Shown here: one piece after another, positions 17,003 to 25,923 of the stretch
How positions within the stretch are numbered: the first letter of the stretch is position 1
Layout of the letters: each line of letters opens with the position of its first letter
Assembly (NCBI GenBank): GCA_945875635.1
Contig: CAMCLD010000003.1
Span: 1 to 62,650 of the forward strand
From: an uncultured Prevotella sp.
GTDB taxonomy: Bacteria > Bacteroidota > Bacteroidia > Bacteroidales > Bacteroidaceae
DNA length: 62,650 nucleotides
Direction of reading: 5' to 3'
Program-made: the position numbers and the translations under genes
Notes under the pieces: model-generated
The model's database searches: none
The model's input: only the letters and a program-made list of their open reading frames with translations
Told to the model about the DNA's origin: nothing

Positions 17003-18427
17003 TCAATATACTATTGCCTCCATCCTTTGTGTTGGAAGGAAATGCACGAGCTGGAACAGATTGTTTTTATACCCTCCGTTTTCTATGCGCTTGAAATTAT
17101 ATCTCGTCTGTAAAGGCTTGTAGTCAGACTGCTCAGACGAACCTGTAAAATAATCGCCATGTTCACAGAATCCCCTTATAAAAAACATAGCCTGGTCATA
17201 TCCTGTAATAGCGAATCTCGGCAAAGCATCCTGCATCATCTTTTCGCCAAAGGACTCTTCATAAAGCTTCTCCAGAGCCTCTGTCTTGTCGGATGATGCA
17301 TTATAATAGAATGTAGTCGGAATATATACACTATACTTGAAGAACTGAGACAAGTCATATTTCTGATACATAAACCATTCTGTATATCCATATAAGGATA
17401 CGGCCACACCAGGTCTTTTTGACAATAAAGAGTCCATCTTTTCAAAAGCCCTGTTTAACAATGGTGATTTAGCAGAATTAAGTATGACAACATTAGGCTG
17501 AGTTGACGTAAATGCTTTTGAGAAAGACTCAAGAGGTGTATCAAGATTTGTCAAACTATACTGTTTGCCAGATGCCTCAAGCTGACTTCTGAGAGAAGAC
17601 GTAAATCCAGCCTTGCCTGATGTTGGGTCATTACAATTAATGAAGATTGGGTGGTGTTGGGGAAAACGCTCAAGAAATGCCATCACAGACTTTTGCGTCA
17701 AGTCCTCTGGTGACTGGTAAACTTGATAAATATTATCATAAGAAGCCACCTCGTTCTCATTTATGGAGAAAGGTATCACGAGCTTTATGCCATGTCTCTT
17801 GGTGAAATCTGCAAGAGGTTTTACCATATTGGAGTATAACGGTCCGAAAATAACATCCAACTTGTCTGTACCTTCATTGAGCAATACTGTACGGATATCA
17901 GCGTCTATGGGAACATTCCATGCTGTTACCTCAACATTTATCCCTTGTGACTTTAATTTATCTATGGCAAGTAGCATGCCACGATAGTATTCAACCATTC
18001 TTTTGCCGTCACCATCATTGTTGTGAAGCGGAAGCATTACGCCTACCCTCATAACCTTTACACGCATCTTGTCAGCCTTGACAAGTGAATTGACACTTAT
18101 CGACGTTATAGGCTTAACGTTCTGCGAAGACGTTTTTGTTGTCTGTGTGTCTTTGTCTTGACGCACCTTCTTGTCACCTTCCTTTGCATAAGGAACAAAT
18201 ATCCAGTCGCCCTTCTTCATGTTGTAACCAGATTCCTTCATCTCAGGATTGGCATCAAGAAGTTCCTGTATCGTGATACCGTATTCATTGGCTATACCGA
18301 AAACCGTCTCGCCTTTCTTGACCTTATGCACATCTCTCCAAGACGTGTTTTGTGAGAATACGCCTGATGATACAAGCATCATTATGAAAAAGACAAGAGT
18401 TCTATATAATAATAATATTTTCCCCAT
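17003..18427 (-). CDS. LysM domain fused to a periplasmic-binding (type 1) fold
   Basis: A 474-residue exported protein: signal peptide (LVFFIMMLVSSGVFS), then a LysM domain at about 33-80 (HKVKKGETVFGIANEYGITI), a Lys/Thr linker, and from about 125 a periplasmic binding fold of the LivJ type. MRVKVMRVGVMLPLHNNDG, LDVIFGPLYSNMVKPLADF, KLVIPFSINENEVAS, and the ending with RYNFKRI are typical. LpoA, the activator of penicillin-binding protein 1A, has the same C-terminal fold, so a cell-wall sensor or synthase activator is a reasonable inference, not a demonstrated function. The TACCTTTG at 18455-18462 supports the start. Confidence 0.85.
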   Translation of the reverse strand: MGKILLLYRTLVFFIMMLVSSGVFSQNTSWRDVHKVKKGETVFGIANEYGITIQELLDANPEMKESGYNMKKGDWIFVPYAKEGDKKVRQDKDTQTTKTSSQNVKPITSISVNSLVKADKMRVKVMRVGVMLPLHNNDGDGKRMVEYYRGMLLAIDKLKSQGINVEVTAWNVPIDADIRTVLLNEGTDKLDVIFGPLYSNMVKPLADFTKRHGIKLVIPFSINENEVASYDNIYQVYQSPEDLTQKSVMAFLERFPQHHPIFINCNDPTSGKAGFTSSLRSQLEASGKQYSLTNLDTPLESFSKAFTSTQPNVVILNSAKSPLLNRAFEKMDSLLSKRPGVAVSLYGYTEWFMYQKYDLSQFFKYSVYIPTTFYYNASSDKTEALEKLYEESFGEKMMQDALPRFAITGYDQAMFFIRGFCEHGDYFTGSSEQSDYKPLQTRYNFKRIENGGYKNNLFQLVHFLPTQRMEAIVY

Positions 18428-18454
18428 GTTTAAATGTCTTTAGAATATCACTTG

Positions 18455-18462
18455 CAAAGGTA
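18455..18462 (-). promoter_or_regulatory. -7 element (TACCTTTG) of the LysM fusion gene
   Basis: Minus-strand TACCTTTG 27 bases before the ATG at 18427. It would drive the fusion gene, the PorT-like gene and possibly the genes that follow. Confidence 0.6.
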
Positions 18463-18579
18463 GGAATTTTTTTCATCATTATAAACATCTCATGTGATTA
18501 TTTGCCGATTTACACTGATTTTTCCATCATTGTCTCACATATAATGTATATAAACGGTATGAAAAGACATAAATGTTTC

Positions 18580-19545
18580 TTAATATATCTTCAATCTATC
18601 GCCAACTCTAATCTGATAATCGCCAGTAAGTTCATTTTTTTCATACAGGCTTTTCAAGCGTATTCCATATTTTTGGGCTATGGAATACATACTCTCACCA
18701 GCTTTCACTACATGTGGCTTTCCCTTATAGACCTTATCTGCCTTAGAACGTTTCTTTTTCAAGTAAACGATATCACCACCTTTTAGAATTTCTTTTGTAT
18801 TACGTTCATTGTATCTTGCAAGTTTTCTGGAACTTATACCAAATTCTTTTGACAACGACTTGAAAGTATCTCCATTTCGTGCAATAACGTAATAGTTCTT
18901 GTTACATTTCCTTATTTCATGGCTAATAACATTAGTACGTTCTGCCTCATGTTTTTCAATAAAACGATTGTAGCCTTTAGCCTTGTCAAAGCGGGAAAGT
19001 CCGTATGTCTCGATAATATCTATAAGACTTTGGGCATATCTGGGATTGGTGGCATAGCCAGCAGCTTTCAATCCATGCGCCCATCCTTTGTAATCAGTTA
19101 TCCTCAGTTTGAACAAAGAGGCATATCGCTTGCCTGTAGATAGAAAACGACTGTGGTCCTCATAACTGTCCAAAACTGAATTATATGCTCTGAAACACTC
19201 ATTTGACTCATCATCATCGAAATAGGTCTTTTTTCCAGTCCAACCATGGCACTTGATTCCAAAATGATTATTACCCTTCCTTGCAAGCTCACTTTGTCCT
19301 GCCCCGCTCTCAAGCAATCCCTGAGCTAAAGTAATACTGGCAGGTATTTTGTATTTTAACATCTCTTTTATCGCCAAGGAACTATATTTGTCAATATAAG
19401 CTTGATACCTGCTGTTTGGTTTCAGTTGTCCAAAAGAAGGAACTGCAAAAAGCAGGAAAAATGATATCAGCACTGTTTCTTTTATTGAAAAGAATATTGA
19501 CACATGAACATTATGTATAACACACGATTTAATTTTTGTTTGCAT
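18580..19545 (-). CDS. Secreted glucosaminidase with two LysM domains
   Basis: A 321-residue peptidoglycan hydrolase predicted to cut after N-acetylglucosamine. An unusually long signal region (1-39) ends in LLFAVPSFG. The glucosaminidase domain (about 50-195) holds the catalytic Glu79 in LAQGLLESGAGQSELA, followed by NNHFGIKCHGW, DESNECFRAY and AGYATNPRYAQSLIDII. Two LysM domains close the protein: YYVIARNGDTFKSLSKEFGI and HVVKAGESMYSIAQKYGI. Its neighbour downstream also has a LysM domain, so the region serves the cell wall. Confidence 0.92.
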   Translation of the reverse strand: MQTKIKSCVIHNVHVSIFFSIKETVLISFFLLFAVPSFGQLKPNSRYQAYIDKYSSLAIKEMLKYKIPASITLAQGLLESGAGQSELARKGNNHFGIKCHGWTGKKTYFDDDESNECFRAYNSVLDSYEDHSRFLSTGKRYASLFKLRITDYKGWAHGLKAAGYATNPRYAQSLIDIIETYGLSRFDKAKGYNRFIEKHEAERTNVISHEIRKCNKNYYVIARNGDTFKSLSKEFGISSRKLARYNERNTKEILKGGDIVYLKKKRSKADKVYKGKPHVVKAGESMYSIAQKYGIRLKSLYEKNELTGDYQIRVGDRLKIY

Positions 19546-19654
19546 GTTGTTAATATAACTATAAGTTCTGTTTACGCTTAACCTTACCTATTCCGAAGAA
19601 GCCATCGTTCAAAATAAGTAAAGAATTTAAAAGACTTCACCATTAATGGTATTG

Positions 19655-19662
19655 CAAAGATA
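19655..19662 (-). promoter_or_regulatory. -7 element (TATCTTTG) of the glucosaminidase gene
   Basis: Minus-strand TATCTTTG about 110 bases before the ATG at 19545, leaving a leader of roughly 100 bases. Confidence 0.5.
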
Positions 19663-19758
19663 ATGTTAAATTCTGGAACTATGAAGCATTATACAATTCA
19701 CTTTGCCCATACTCACAGTTAAAGAATATTAAATAGCAAAATTACAAATGGATTATCA

Positions 19759-19789
19759 TTGCATTGTACACAAATTATTACTACTTTTG
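19759..19789 (+). promoter_or_regulatory. Promoter TTG-N20-TACTTTTG
   Basis: TTG at 19759-19761 and TACTTTTG at 19782-19789 give an almost ideal Bacteroidetes promoter. The ATG at 19818 is 29 bases further on. Confidence 0.7.
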
Positions 19790-19817
19790 CAAATAGGAAA
19801 CAAAAAATGTACACATT

Positions 19818-20129
19818 ATGAGAAACTACATATTCGTATCATTATTAACAGCCATGGCATTAGTGTTTGTAATGCCTTCGGAAACAAGAGCCAATAACTC
19901 TGTTGAGATTATTGAGCAAGAGCGGCAGAATATTGTAATATCCACCAATCTTTCTACCCTTAGAGTATCTGGTGCGAGTGGTATGACCCTTGAAATATAT
20001 AATGTGGCAGGGGTGAAACTCATGAACATTAAGGTTGATGGGGATGACAAGCGTTACGAGCTAAATCTTCCCAAAGGTTGCTACATAGTAAAGATTAGCA
20101 AGGTGGTAAGAAAGATATACATCAAGTAA
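19818..20129 (+). CDS. Tiny secreted protein consisting of a T9SS-like sorting domain
   Basis: A 103-residue protein: signal peptide (1 to about 25, SLLTAMALVFVMPSETRA), a short linker, then a C-terminal domain of about 65 residues. That domain follows the type A sorting-domain pattern: STLRVSGASGMTLEIYNVAG, then LPKGCYIVKISKVVRKIYIK. In known cargo this domain is a tail behind a large functional domain; here nothing precedes it. It could be a free sorting-domain protein, a decayed gene, or a small envelope protein with a similar fold. Its own good promoter argues that it is expressed. An ECF sigma gene begins 54 bases downstream. Confidence 0.7.
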   Translation: MRNYIFVSLLTAMALVFVMPSETRANNSVEIIEQERQNIVISTNLSTLRVSGASGMTLEIYNVAGVKLMNIKVDGDDKRYELNLPKGCYIVKISKVVRKIYIK

Positions 20130-20183
20130 TCCGAGTAAGACATTAACACTCCACTCATGCTTGTTTCATAATGTTCTATTGGC

Positions 20184-20765
20184 ATGAGAATAGAATCCGG
20201 CAATACTATTGACACTAATGGCTCAGCAACAGGATGGTTCGCTGAGCTTGATGGTATTGTATATACTGACAAGGAGGTTTTCTTTTCTAAAGTCATTGAA
20301 AAATTCAAGGAACCTATTTATTGGAAGATACGCTCAATGGTTGTGTTGCATGAAGATACGGATGATATACTCCAGAACTCTTTCCTAAACGCATGGAAAA
20401 ACATTGATAACTTCAAGGGTGAATCATCCATATCAACATGGCTTTACAGAATTGCCATTAATGAGACTATAGATTTCATACGTAGAAAGAAAAAAGAACA
20501 GGAAAAGGCTGACTCTTACAGACTGCTAACAGCGGACAACATTTACAGCGACAGATATTTTGACGGAGACAAGGCTCAGGCTCTTCTTCTCGCTGCTGTG
20601 GCAACTTTACCTGAAGTACAGCGTACCGTTTTTACCCTCAGATACTTCCATGAGATGAAATATTCCGAGATAAGCAATATTCTAAACACGTCTGAAGGTG
20701 CTCTTAAAGCATCTTTCCACATAGCCTCGAAAAAGATTCATGACTTTATAGAAAGCAATGATTGA
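20184..20765 (+). CDS. ECF-type RNA polymerase sigma factor
   Basis: A 193-residue sigma-70 family protein of the extracytoplasmic-function class. Region 2 is clear (DTDDILQNSFLNAWKNIDNF, then SSISTWLYRIAINETIDFIRRKKKE). Region 4 reads LPEVQRTVFTLRYFHEMKYS with the helix-turn-helix ISNILNTSEGALKASFHIAS. It is preceded on the same strand by the sorting-domain gene and followed by a convergent gene, so no anti-sigma gene is attached. The first 30 residues lie outside the conserved domain and the true start could be later. Confidence 0.92.
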   Translation: MRIESGNTIDTNGSATGWFAELDGIVYTDKEVFFSKVIEKFKEPIYWKIRSMVVLHEDTDDILQNSFLNAWKNIDNFKGESSISTWLYRIAINETIDFIRRKKKEQEKADSYRLLTADNIYSDRYFDGDKAQALLLAAVATLPEVQRTVFTLRYFHEMKYSEISNILNTSEGALKASFHIASKKIHDFIESND

Positions 20766-20809
20766 TGAAACAACTCTATAAAGACTTACATCAGCATTTC
20801 AGTACACAT

Positions 20810-22003
20810 CTATCGATACTCCTTGCGTTTTCCGAAATTATATCCAAAATAGATATTGAAAGAACCAAATACATTGTTTGTAGAGAAGCGGCTTTTCCTG
20901 TAATTATATGAATGGAGTATGCAGCTTGTTCCCGCATACCAACGACTGTTATTCCATACAAGTGCAAAACGTCCTATTCCATCGAGGTTGAAATTACGGA
21001 ACGAAAAGTCACGGAAAGAGAAATATGTCTTTTCCATATCTCCTACAGTACGGTTGTAAGCAAGCCCCAATGACATGGAACCCGCAAGCAGCCAGTTTCT
21101 TGCAAAAACCCAGTTATAAGCATATCCAGCACTAACCGAGAAGTCGGAGTATTTTACCGTACCAAACAGGAGGCTACTGTCAGCCACAGCTTCTGCCACG
21201 TCTTTTCCCAATTTGTCCTGTAGGATTCCATTCAGTTCCTCCCAGTCAAAAGAAAGCTTATGGACTGTATATCCAATACCTATAAGCGGTGAACCGGCAC
21301 TCTTGCGCTGGACGGTACTTTGGCTGAAAGCAGCTGGATACGAGAAGCGTCGGTGGTTAAGAATATAGTAAAGGTTAAGTCCCTTGATACTCGACTTCAG
21401 CCCTCCAAATCCCATGTCTTCAATAGGAGAAGTGTCTATTCCGTTTCCTATACTGACAGAACGTAGTTTATAGTTTGAACCCGTTTCTCTATAATAGAAA
21501 TCGACACCTATCATAGAACTATATAAGCTTATGTCATACTCTTTGCGCAAATCATCTCCAGAGGAACTCATATGCTGGATGTCCACGGTATATCCAAGGA
21601 ACACCCAACGCCATCCCACATAAGGTCCTATCTTAGCCATTGCATCAGGTGCGAAAGTAAAACTATGTCCATCCTCAGCATTAAGTTTGTACATCTCGTA
21701 TGTCGTCACATTCTGCAACATCACTGTAAAATTGTATTTCTGTGGCTCGATATATGATGTATCTATATTGTTGAATTCATTTATAAACCTGTACAACCCT
21801 TTGCCGACTTTTCCAAGGAAAGACTCCTTCTTCAAAGTGTCGCGCCTCATCCATTCTATATCTGTACAGATTGCATCATTTGCAAGTAACTTTTCAGCAT
21901 GTGTTGAGTCATGGCAGGAAACACTATCCGCATACACCGACGCACCACACGCCTGTGAAACAACAAGAAACATCAACGTATATAGATATCTTGCTATCCG
22001 CAT
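20810..22003 (-). CDS. DUF4421-type outer membrane protein
   Basis: A 397-residue protein with a signal peptide (LYTLMFLVVSQACGASVYA). From about residue 80 onward it is rich in aromatic beta-strands: YNFTVMLQNVTTYEMYKL, IGPYVGWRWVFLGYTVDIQH, SLYSSMIGVDFYYRET, and an end region FNIYFGYNFGKRKEYR typical of outer membrane barrels. The pattern fits the Bacteroidetes family DUF4421, which has no known function. It begins 14 bases after the oxidoreductase gene on the same strand, so they may share a transcript. Confidence 0.75.
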   Translation of the reverse strand: MRIARYLYTLMFLVVSQACGASVYADSVSCHDSTHAEKLLANDAICTDIEWMRRDTLKKESFLGKVGKGLYRFINEFNNIDTSYIEPQKYNFTVMLQNVTTYEMYKLNAEDGHSFTFAPDAMAKIGPYVGWRWVFLGYTVDIQHMSSSGDDLRKEYDISLYSSMIGVDFYYRETGSNYKLRSVSIGNGIDTSPIEDMGFGGLKSSIKGLNLYYILNHRRFSYPAAFSQSTVQRKSAGSPLIGIGYTVHKLSFDWEELNGILQDKLGKDVAEAVADSSLLFGTVKYSDFSVSAGYAYNWVFARNWLLAGSMSLGLAYNRTVGDMEKTYFSFRDFSFRNFNLDGIGRFALVWNNSRWYAGTSCILHSYNYRKSRFSTNNVFGSFNIYFGYNFGKRKEYR

Positions 22004-22017
22004 ATTATGTCGTAACC

Positions 22018-23001
22018 TTATAACTTACCCAATATCCTGTCCATTACCCAGTTTGTTGGTGTGGCACTTACACTTGTACACTTGCAAACACCTATGCCCT
22101 GTATGTCTTCTATAACAGATCTAATTATGGGCAGTTGCACGTATGTAGGATTGTTGACTGATATAATTTTCTTACCCTCACTCGTATGCAATTCTATTGG
22201 ATTCTGCTCATATACAGAGAAACTGAGCATACCAAGGTCGCCTACTACCTCTATTCTATCCTTACGGGCACTGTCGTGAGCTACGAAACACCAAGAGCCA
22301 CTCCCACTAAGTCCTCCCTCAAACTCAAACACAGCATTTACAGTATCTTCTGGAGCATATAGTCCACCTCTGTTGGTACAATATCCATGGGCTCTCATAA
22401 TGATACCAAACATATCCTGCATAAGGTCAAGCTGGTGAGGGGCAAGGTCGTAGAAATATCCTCCTCCAGAGATGTTTGTCTGAAGTCTCCAGGGAAGATT
22501 GCTTGACAACTGATAGTCAAGGTCACGGGGCGGACACGAGAAATTGAGCTGCACACTAAGCACCTTGCCTATTGTGCCTTGCCTTACGAGGTCTTTCACA
22601 GTCTTGAAATACGGTAGGTAACGTCTGTAATATGCAACGAAACACGGCACTCCTGTCTGCTCGCTCACACGGTTTATGCGGACACAGTCATCATAGGTAG
22701 CCGCTAATGGCTTCTCCACAAAAACAGGTTTTCCCGCTCTCATGGACATAATGGCGTATGTGGCATGAGAAGCAGGTGGGGTTGCAATATATATAGCATT
22801 GATATCCGGGTCATCAATAAGTTCCTGGGCATCTGTGTACCATTTTCTTATATGATGCCGCTCTGCATATCCTCTTGCCTTATCCTCGCTTCTACTCATC
22901 ACAGCCTCAACATGAGAGCCGGGTACTTCGTTGAAAGCAGGACCGGATTTTTTTTCCGTTACTTCTCCACAACCTATGAATCCCCAACTTACATTTTTCA
23001 T
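22018..23001 (-). CDS. Gfo/Idh/MocA-family oxidoreductase
   Basis: A 327-residue NAD(P)-dependent dehydrogenase. The Rossmann fold starts at once (WGFIGCGEVTEKKSGPAF), NAIYIATPPASHA follows, and FVEKPLA provides the family's conserved EKP lysine. The C-terminal alpha/beta domain has GGGYFYDLAPHQLDLMQDMF, where a histidine commonly takes part in catalysis. Members act on sugars, inositols or related compounds; the substrate cannot be predicted here. A TAACTTTG at 23147-23154 on the minus strand may be its promoter. Confidence 0.9.
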   Translation of the reverse strand: MKNVSWGFIGCGEVTEKKSGPAFNEVPGSHVEAVMSRSEDKARGYAERHHIRKWYTDAQELIDDPDINAIYIATPPASHATYAIMSMRAGKPVFVEKPLAATYDDCVRINRVSEQTGVPCFVAYYRRYLPYFKTVKDLVRQGTIGKVLSVQLNFSCPPRDLDYQLSSNLPWRLQTNISGGGYFYDLAPHQLDLMQDMFGIIMRAHGYCTNRGGLYAPEDTVNAVFEFEGGLSGSGSWCFVAHDSARKDRIEVVGDLGMLSFSVYEQNPIELHTSEGKKIISVNNPTYVQLPIIRSVIEDIQGIGVCKCTSVSATPTNWVMDRILGKL

Positions 23002-23034
23002 TTGCGATACCGTATGATTATTGACAACTCCTTA

Positions 23035-23063
23035 GAGCAAGCTTGCAACTTGCTAAACTTTTT
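23035..23063. repeat. Short copy of the GCAAGTT-type dispersed repeat
   Basis: GAGCAAGCTTGCAACTTGC resembles the right-hand part of the repeat at 10387-10530 (GAGCAAGTTCGCAACTTGC). Confidence 0.5.
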
Positions 23064-23146
23064 TATTAATTTACACTATTGACCTTATACCTGCCATGAG
23101 CAGCATCTCAATAGCTGACATATAAAGCAGCAGGCCATCCGTCTTG

Positions 23147-23154
23147 CAAAGTTA
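23147..23154 (-). promoter_or_regulatory. -7 element (TAACTTTG) of the oxidoreductase-DUF4421 unit
   Basis: Minus-strand TAACTTTG about 146 bases before the ATG at 23001. Confidence 0.45.
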
Positions 23155-23239
23155 TGAAAAATATAATAAAAATCGGGCGTTCACGACAGAAAAAATAAAT
23201 CTTATTTTGTAAATGTTCTGTTATTCAAGTGTTTTTTAT

Positions 23240-23247
23240 TAACTTTG
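23240..23247 (+). promoter_or_regulatory. -7 element (TAACTTTG) deciding the ftsY start
   Basis: TAACTTTG lies 20 bases before the ATG at 23268 but after the first in-frame ATG at 23229, so the longer reading cannot be translated from this transcript. Confidence 0.65.
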
Positions 23248-23267
23248 CCAGCAAAATACAATATAGA

Positions 23268-24227
23268 ATGGGTTTTTTCGGATTATTTAACAAGAACAAG
23301 AAAGAAACGCTTGACAAAGGACTGGAAAAGACTAAGGAAAATGTGTTTTCAAAACTCACCAGAGCCATTGCAGGCAAGTCTAAGGTTGACGACGAGGTAC
23401 TTGACAATCTTGAGGAGGTACTTATAACATCTGATGTCGGTGTGGATACGACCATAAAGATTATTGAACGCATAGAGGAGCGAGTGGCAAGGGACAAGTA
23501 TGTTTCAACTTCTGAACTCAACTCTATCTTGCGTGACGAGATTGCACAGCTACTCACGGAGAACAACACCACAGACAATAGCAACTGGGACTTCCCTACA
23601 GACCACAAGCCATACGTAATTCTCGTCGTTGGTGTCAATGGTGTTGGAAAAACAACGACAATTGGCAAACTGGCTTACCAGTTCAAGAATGCAGGAAAAA
23701 AAGTATATTTAGGAGCAGCCGACACCTTCCGTGCCGCTGCCGTGGATCAAATATGCATTTGGGGCGAACGTGTAGGAGTTCCAGTCATAAAGCAACAGAT
23801 GGGATCTGACCCTGCATCTGTGGCTTTTGATACCCTTAGCTCCGCAAAAGCCAACGATGCAGATGTCGTAATAATAGATACTGCCGGAAGGCTTCACAAC
23901 AAGGTGGGACTTATGAACGAGCTGAAGAAAATCAAGGATGTGATGAAGAAAGTGTTGCCAGAAGCACCCGATGAAATTCTGCTTGTACTTGACGGAAGCA
24001 CAGGGCAGAACGCTTTTGAGCAAGCTAAACAGTTCTCGTCTGTTACACAGATAACATCATTGGCAATTACGAAACTTGACGGAACGGCAAAGGGAGGAGT
24101 GGTCATTGGCATAAGCGACCAACTAAAAGTTCCTGTAAAATACATTGGACTTGGCGAGGGTATGGAAGACCTGCAACTCTTTGACAGAGTGCAATTCGTT
24201 GATTCTCTGTTCAAGACGGAGCAGTAG
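23268..24227 (+). CDS. ftsY: Signal recognition particle receptor FtsY
   Basis: The SRP receptor GTPase that docks ribosomes carrying membrane proteins to the translocon. The start at MGFFGLFNKNKKETL is chosen because the promoter element lies inside the 13-codon upstream extension. The protein has 319 aa: N domain (about 25-105), then the GTPase G domain with GVNGVGKTTTIGKLA (about 122), DTFRAAAVDQI, DTAGRLHN, TKLDGTAKGG and YIGLGEGMEDLQLF at the C-terminus. The acidic N-terminal domain of E. coli FtsY is missing, as in many bacteria. The SRP RNA gene lies at 37.1 kb. Confidence 0.97.
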   Translation: MGFFGLFNKNKKETLDKGLEKTKENVFSKLTRAIAGKSKVDDEVLDNLEEVLITSDVGVDTTIKIIERIEERVARDKYVSTSELNSILRDEIAQLLTENNTTDNSNWDFPTDHKPYVILVVGVNGVGKTTTIGKLAYQFKNAGKKVYLGAADTFRAAAVDQICIWGERVGVPVIKQQMGSDPASVAFDTLSSAKANDADVVIIDTAGRLHNKVGLMNELKKIKDVMKKVLPEAPDEILLVLDGSTGQNAFEQAKQFSSVTQITSLAITKLDGTAKGGVVIGISDQLKVPVKYIGLGEGMEDLQLFDRVQFVDSLFKTEQ

Positions 24228-24280
24228 TTGACATTACAACGAAGAAAAGATGTTGGATATTTCCACATTCAATATTTATA

Positions 24281-25585
24281 ATGAGAAAAAACGTCATAGA
24301 CATAATAACACTTGGATGCTCTAAGAATCTCGTTGACTCGGAGAATCTTATGGGGAAGCTGGAAGCCATGGGATACCATTGCACTCACGACAGCGAGTGC
24401 CCTGATGGCGAAATTGCTGTAATCAATACTTGCGGATTCATCAATGACGCAAAAGAGGAAAGTATAAACACCATTCTGGAGTTTGCTCAGAGAAAGACAC
24501 AGGGGCAACTTGGCAAACTCTTTGTCATGGGATGTCTCTCTCAAAGATACAGGGAAGAACTGAAGAAAGAAATTCCAGAGGTGGACTGTTTCTATGGAAA
24601 GTTTGACTTTAAACAACTTATCAAGGATATAGGCAGCGTAGGAGAGGAAACAGGATGTTGCAAGAGACGACACATAACCACCCCACCCCATTACGCATAT
24701 ATTAAAATTGCTGAAGGTTGCGATAGGCATTGCGCATACTGTGCCATACCACTTATTACAGGCAGACACGTGAGCAGAAAAGAGGAAGACATTCTTGATG
24801 AGGTCAGAATGCTTGTTGCACAGGGAGTCAAGGAATTTCAGGTCATTGAACAGGAACTAACTTATTATGGAGTTGACATTGACGGCAAGAGGCACATAGC
24901 ACAGCTAATAAGCAAGATGGCTGCCATACCTGGAGTGGAGTGGATACGACTACACTATGCATATCCAAACCAATTCCCAATGGAACTGCTTGACGTCATC
25001 AGGGACAATGACAATGTTTGCAATTATCTTGACATTGCGCTTCAGCACATTTCTGACAATGTGCTTTCAAGAATGCGGCGTAACGTGACAAGGCAGGAGA
25101 CTATCGAACTCATCAAGACCATAAGGAAGAAAGTACCAGGTATCTGCCTTAGAACGACACTGTTGATAGGCTTCCCGGGCGAGACGGAAGAAGAATTCAA
25201 GGAATTGATGGAGTTCGTGAGATGGGCACGCTTTGACAGAATGGGCGCTTTCACATATTCCGAAGAAGACGGAACATTAAGCGCAATGGAATATGACGAC
25301 AACATCGACGATGAGACAAAACAGTCAAGGCTCAGCAGACTGATGAGGTTGCAACAGGACATCAGTGCTGAAATAGAGGCTGAAAAGGTTGGCAAGATAA
25401 TGAAAGTCATCATCGACAGGAAAGAGGGTGAATACTATATTGGAAGAACTGAATTCAGCTCACCCGAAGTTGACCCTGAGGTTCTCATACCTGTCAATGA
25501 GCATGAACTACAAACAGGATGCTTCTATAACGTAAAAATCACAGGAGCAGAGGAATTCGATGTATATGGGTCAGTGGTGAAATAA
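24281..25585 (+). CDS. rimO: Ribosomal protein S12 methylthiotransferase RimO
   Basis: A radical-SAM enzyme adding a methylthio group to an aspartate of ribosomal protein S12. The N-terminal MTTase domain begins IITLGCSKNLVDSENLMG (Cys13, first ligand of the auxiliary cluster), and GCSKN is the RimO rather than MiaB signature. The radical-SAM cysteines are in AEGCDRHCAYCAIP. GEDTEEEF-like GFPGETEEEFKELMEFV and a C-terminal TRAM domain follow. 434 aa is normal. It follows ftsY by 53 bases. Confidence 0.96.
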   Translation: MRKNVIDIITLGCSKNLVDSENLMGKLEAMGYHCTHDSECPDGEIAVINTCGFINDAKEESINTILEFAQRKTQGQLGKLFVMGCLSQRYREELKKEIPEVDCFYGKFDFKQLIKDIGSVGEETGCCKRRHITTPPHYAYIKIAEGCDRHCAYCAIPLITGRHVSRKEEDILDEVRMLVAQGVKEFQVIEQELTYYGVDIDGKRHIAQLISKMAAIPGVEWIRLHYAYPNQFPMELLDVIRDNDNVCNYLDIALQHISDNVLSRMRRNVTRQETIELIKTIRKKVPGICLRTTLLIGFPGETEEEFKELMEFVRWARFDRMGAFTYSEEDGTLSAMEYDDNIDDETKQSRLSRLMRLQQDISAEIEAEKVGKIMKVIIDRKEGEYYIGRTEFSSPEVDPEVLIPVNEHELQTGCFYNVKITGAEEFDVYGSVVK

Positions 25586-25636
25586 ATGATGTTTACCATC
25601 GGGCATAAATGTTGAACAGAATAATTATTAGACAAT

Positions 25637-25921
25637 ATGAGAAGTAAAGATTTCATATCGGCACTGGCAGATAAATCCGGAAATACATTTGCCAACACAC
25701 AACAAATGTTGCAGACAATTGTACAGTCGCTCACCAGCAAATTCGAGGCTGGGGAGAATGTATCAATTACAGGATTCGGTTCTTTCGAAATAAAGAAAAG
25801 AAGTGAACGTGTGATTGTAAATCCAGTGACGAACAGCAAAATGCTCGTGCCTCCAAAACTCGTTTTATCTTTTAAAGCAGCCAAGAACACCAAGACAAAA
25901 CACAATTCAGAAGTTAAATAA
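25637..25921 (+). CDS. HU-family DNA-binding protein
   Basis: A 94-residue nucleoid protein: RSKDFISALADKSGNTFANT, then the hallmark ITGFGSFEIKKRSERVIVNP and a C-terminal VLSFKAAK. It has the full HU/IHF fold with the DNA-binding arm (about 55-75). It lies two bases before a second HU gene on the same strand, so the two HU domains may be made together and could form mixed dimers. Confidence 0.93.
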   Translation: MRSKDFISALADKSGNTFANTQQMLQTIVQSLTSKFEAGENVSITGFGSFEIKKRSERVIVNPVTNSKMLVPPKLVLSFKAAKNTKTKHNSEVK

Positions 25922-25923
25922 AG

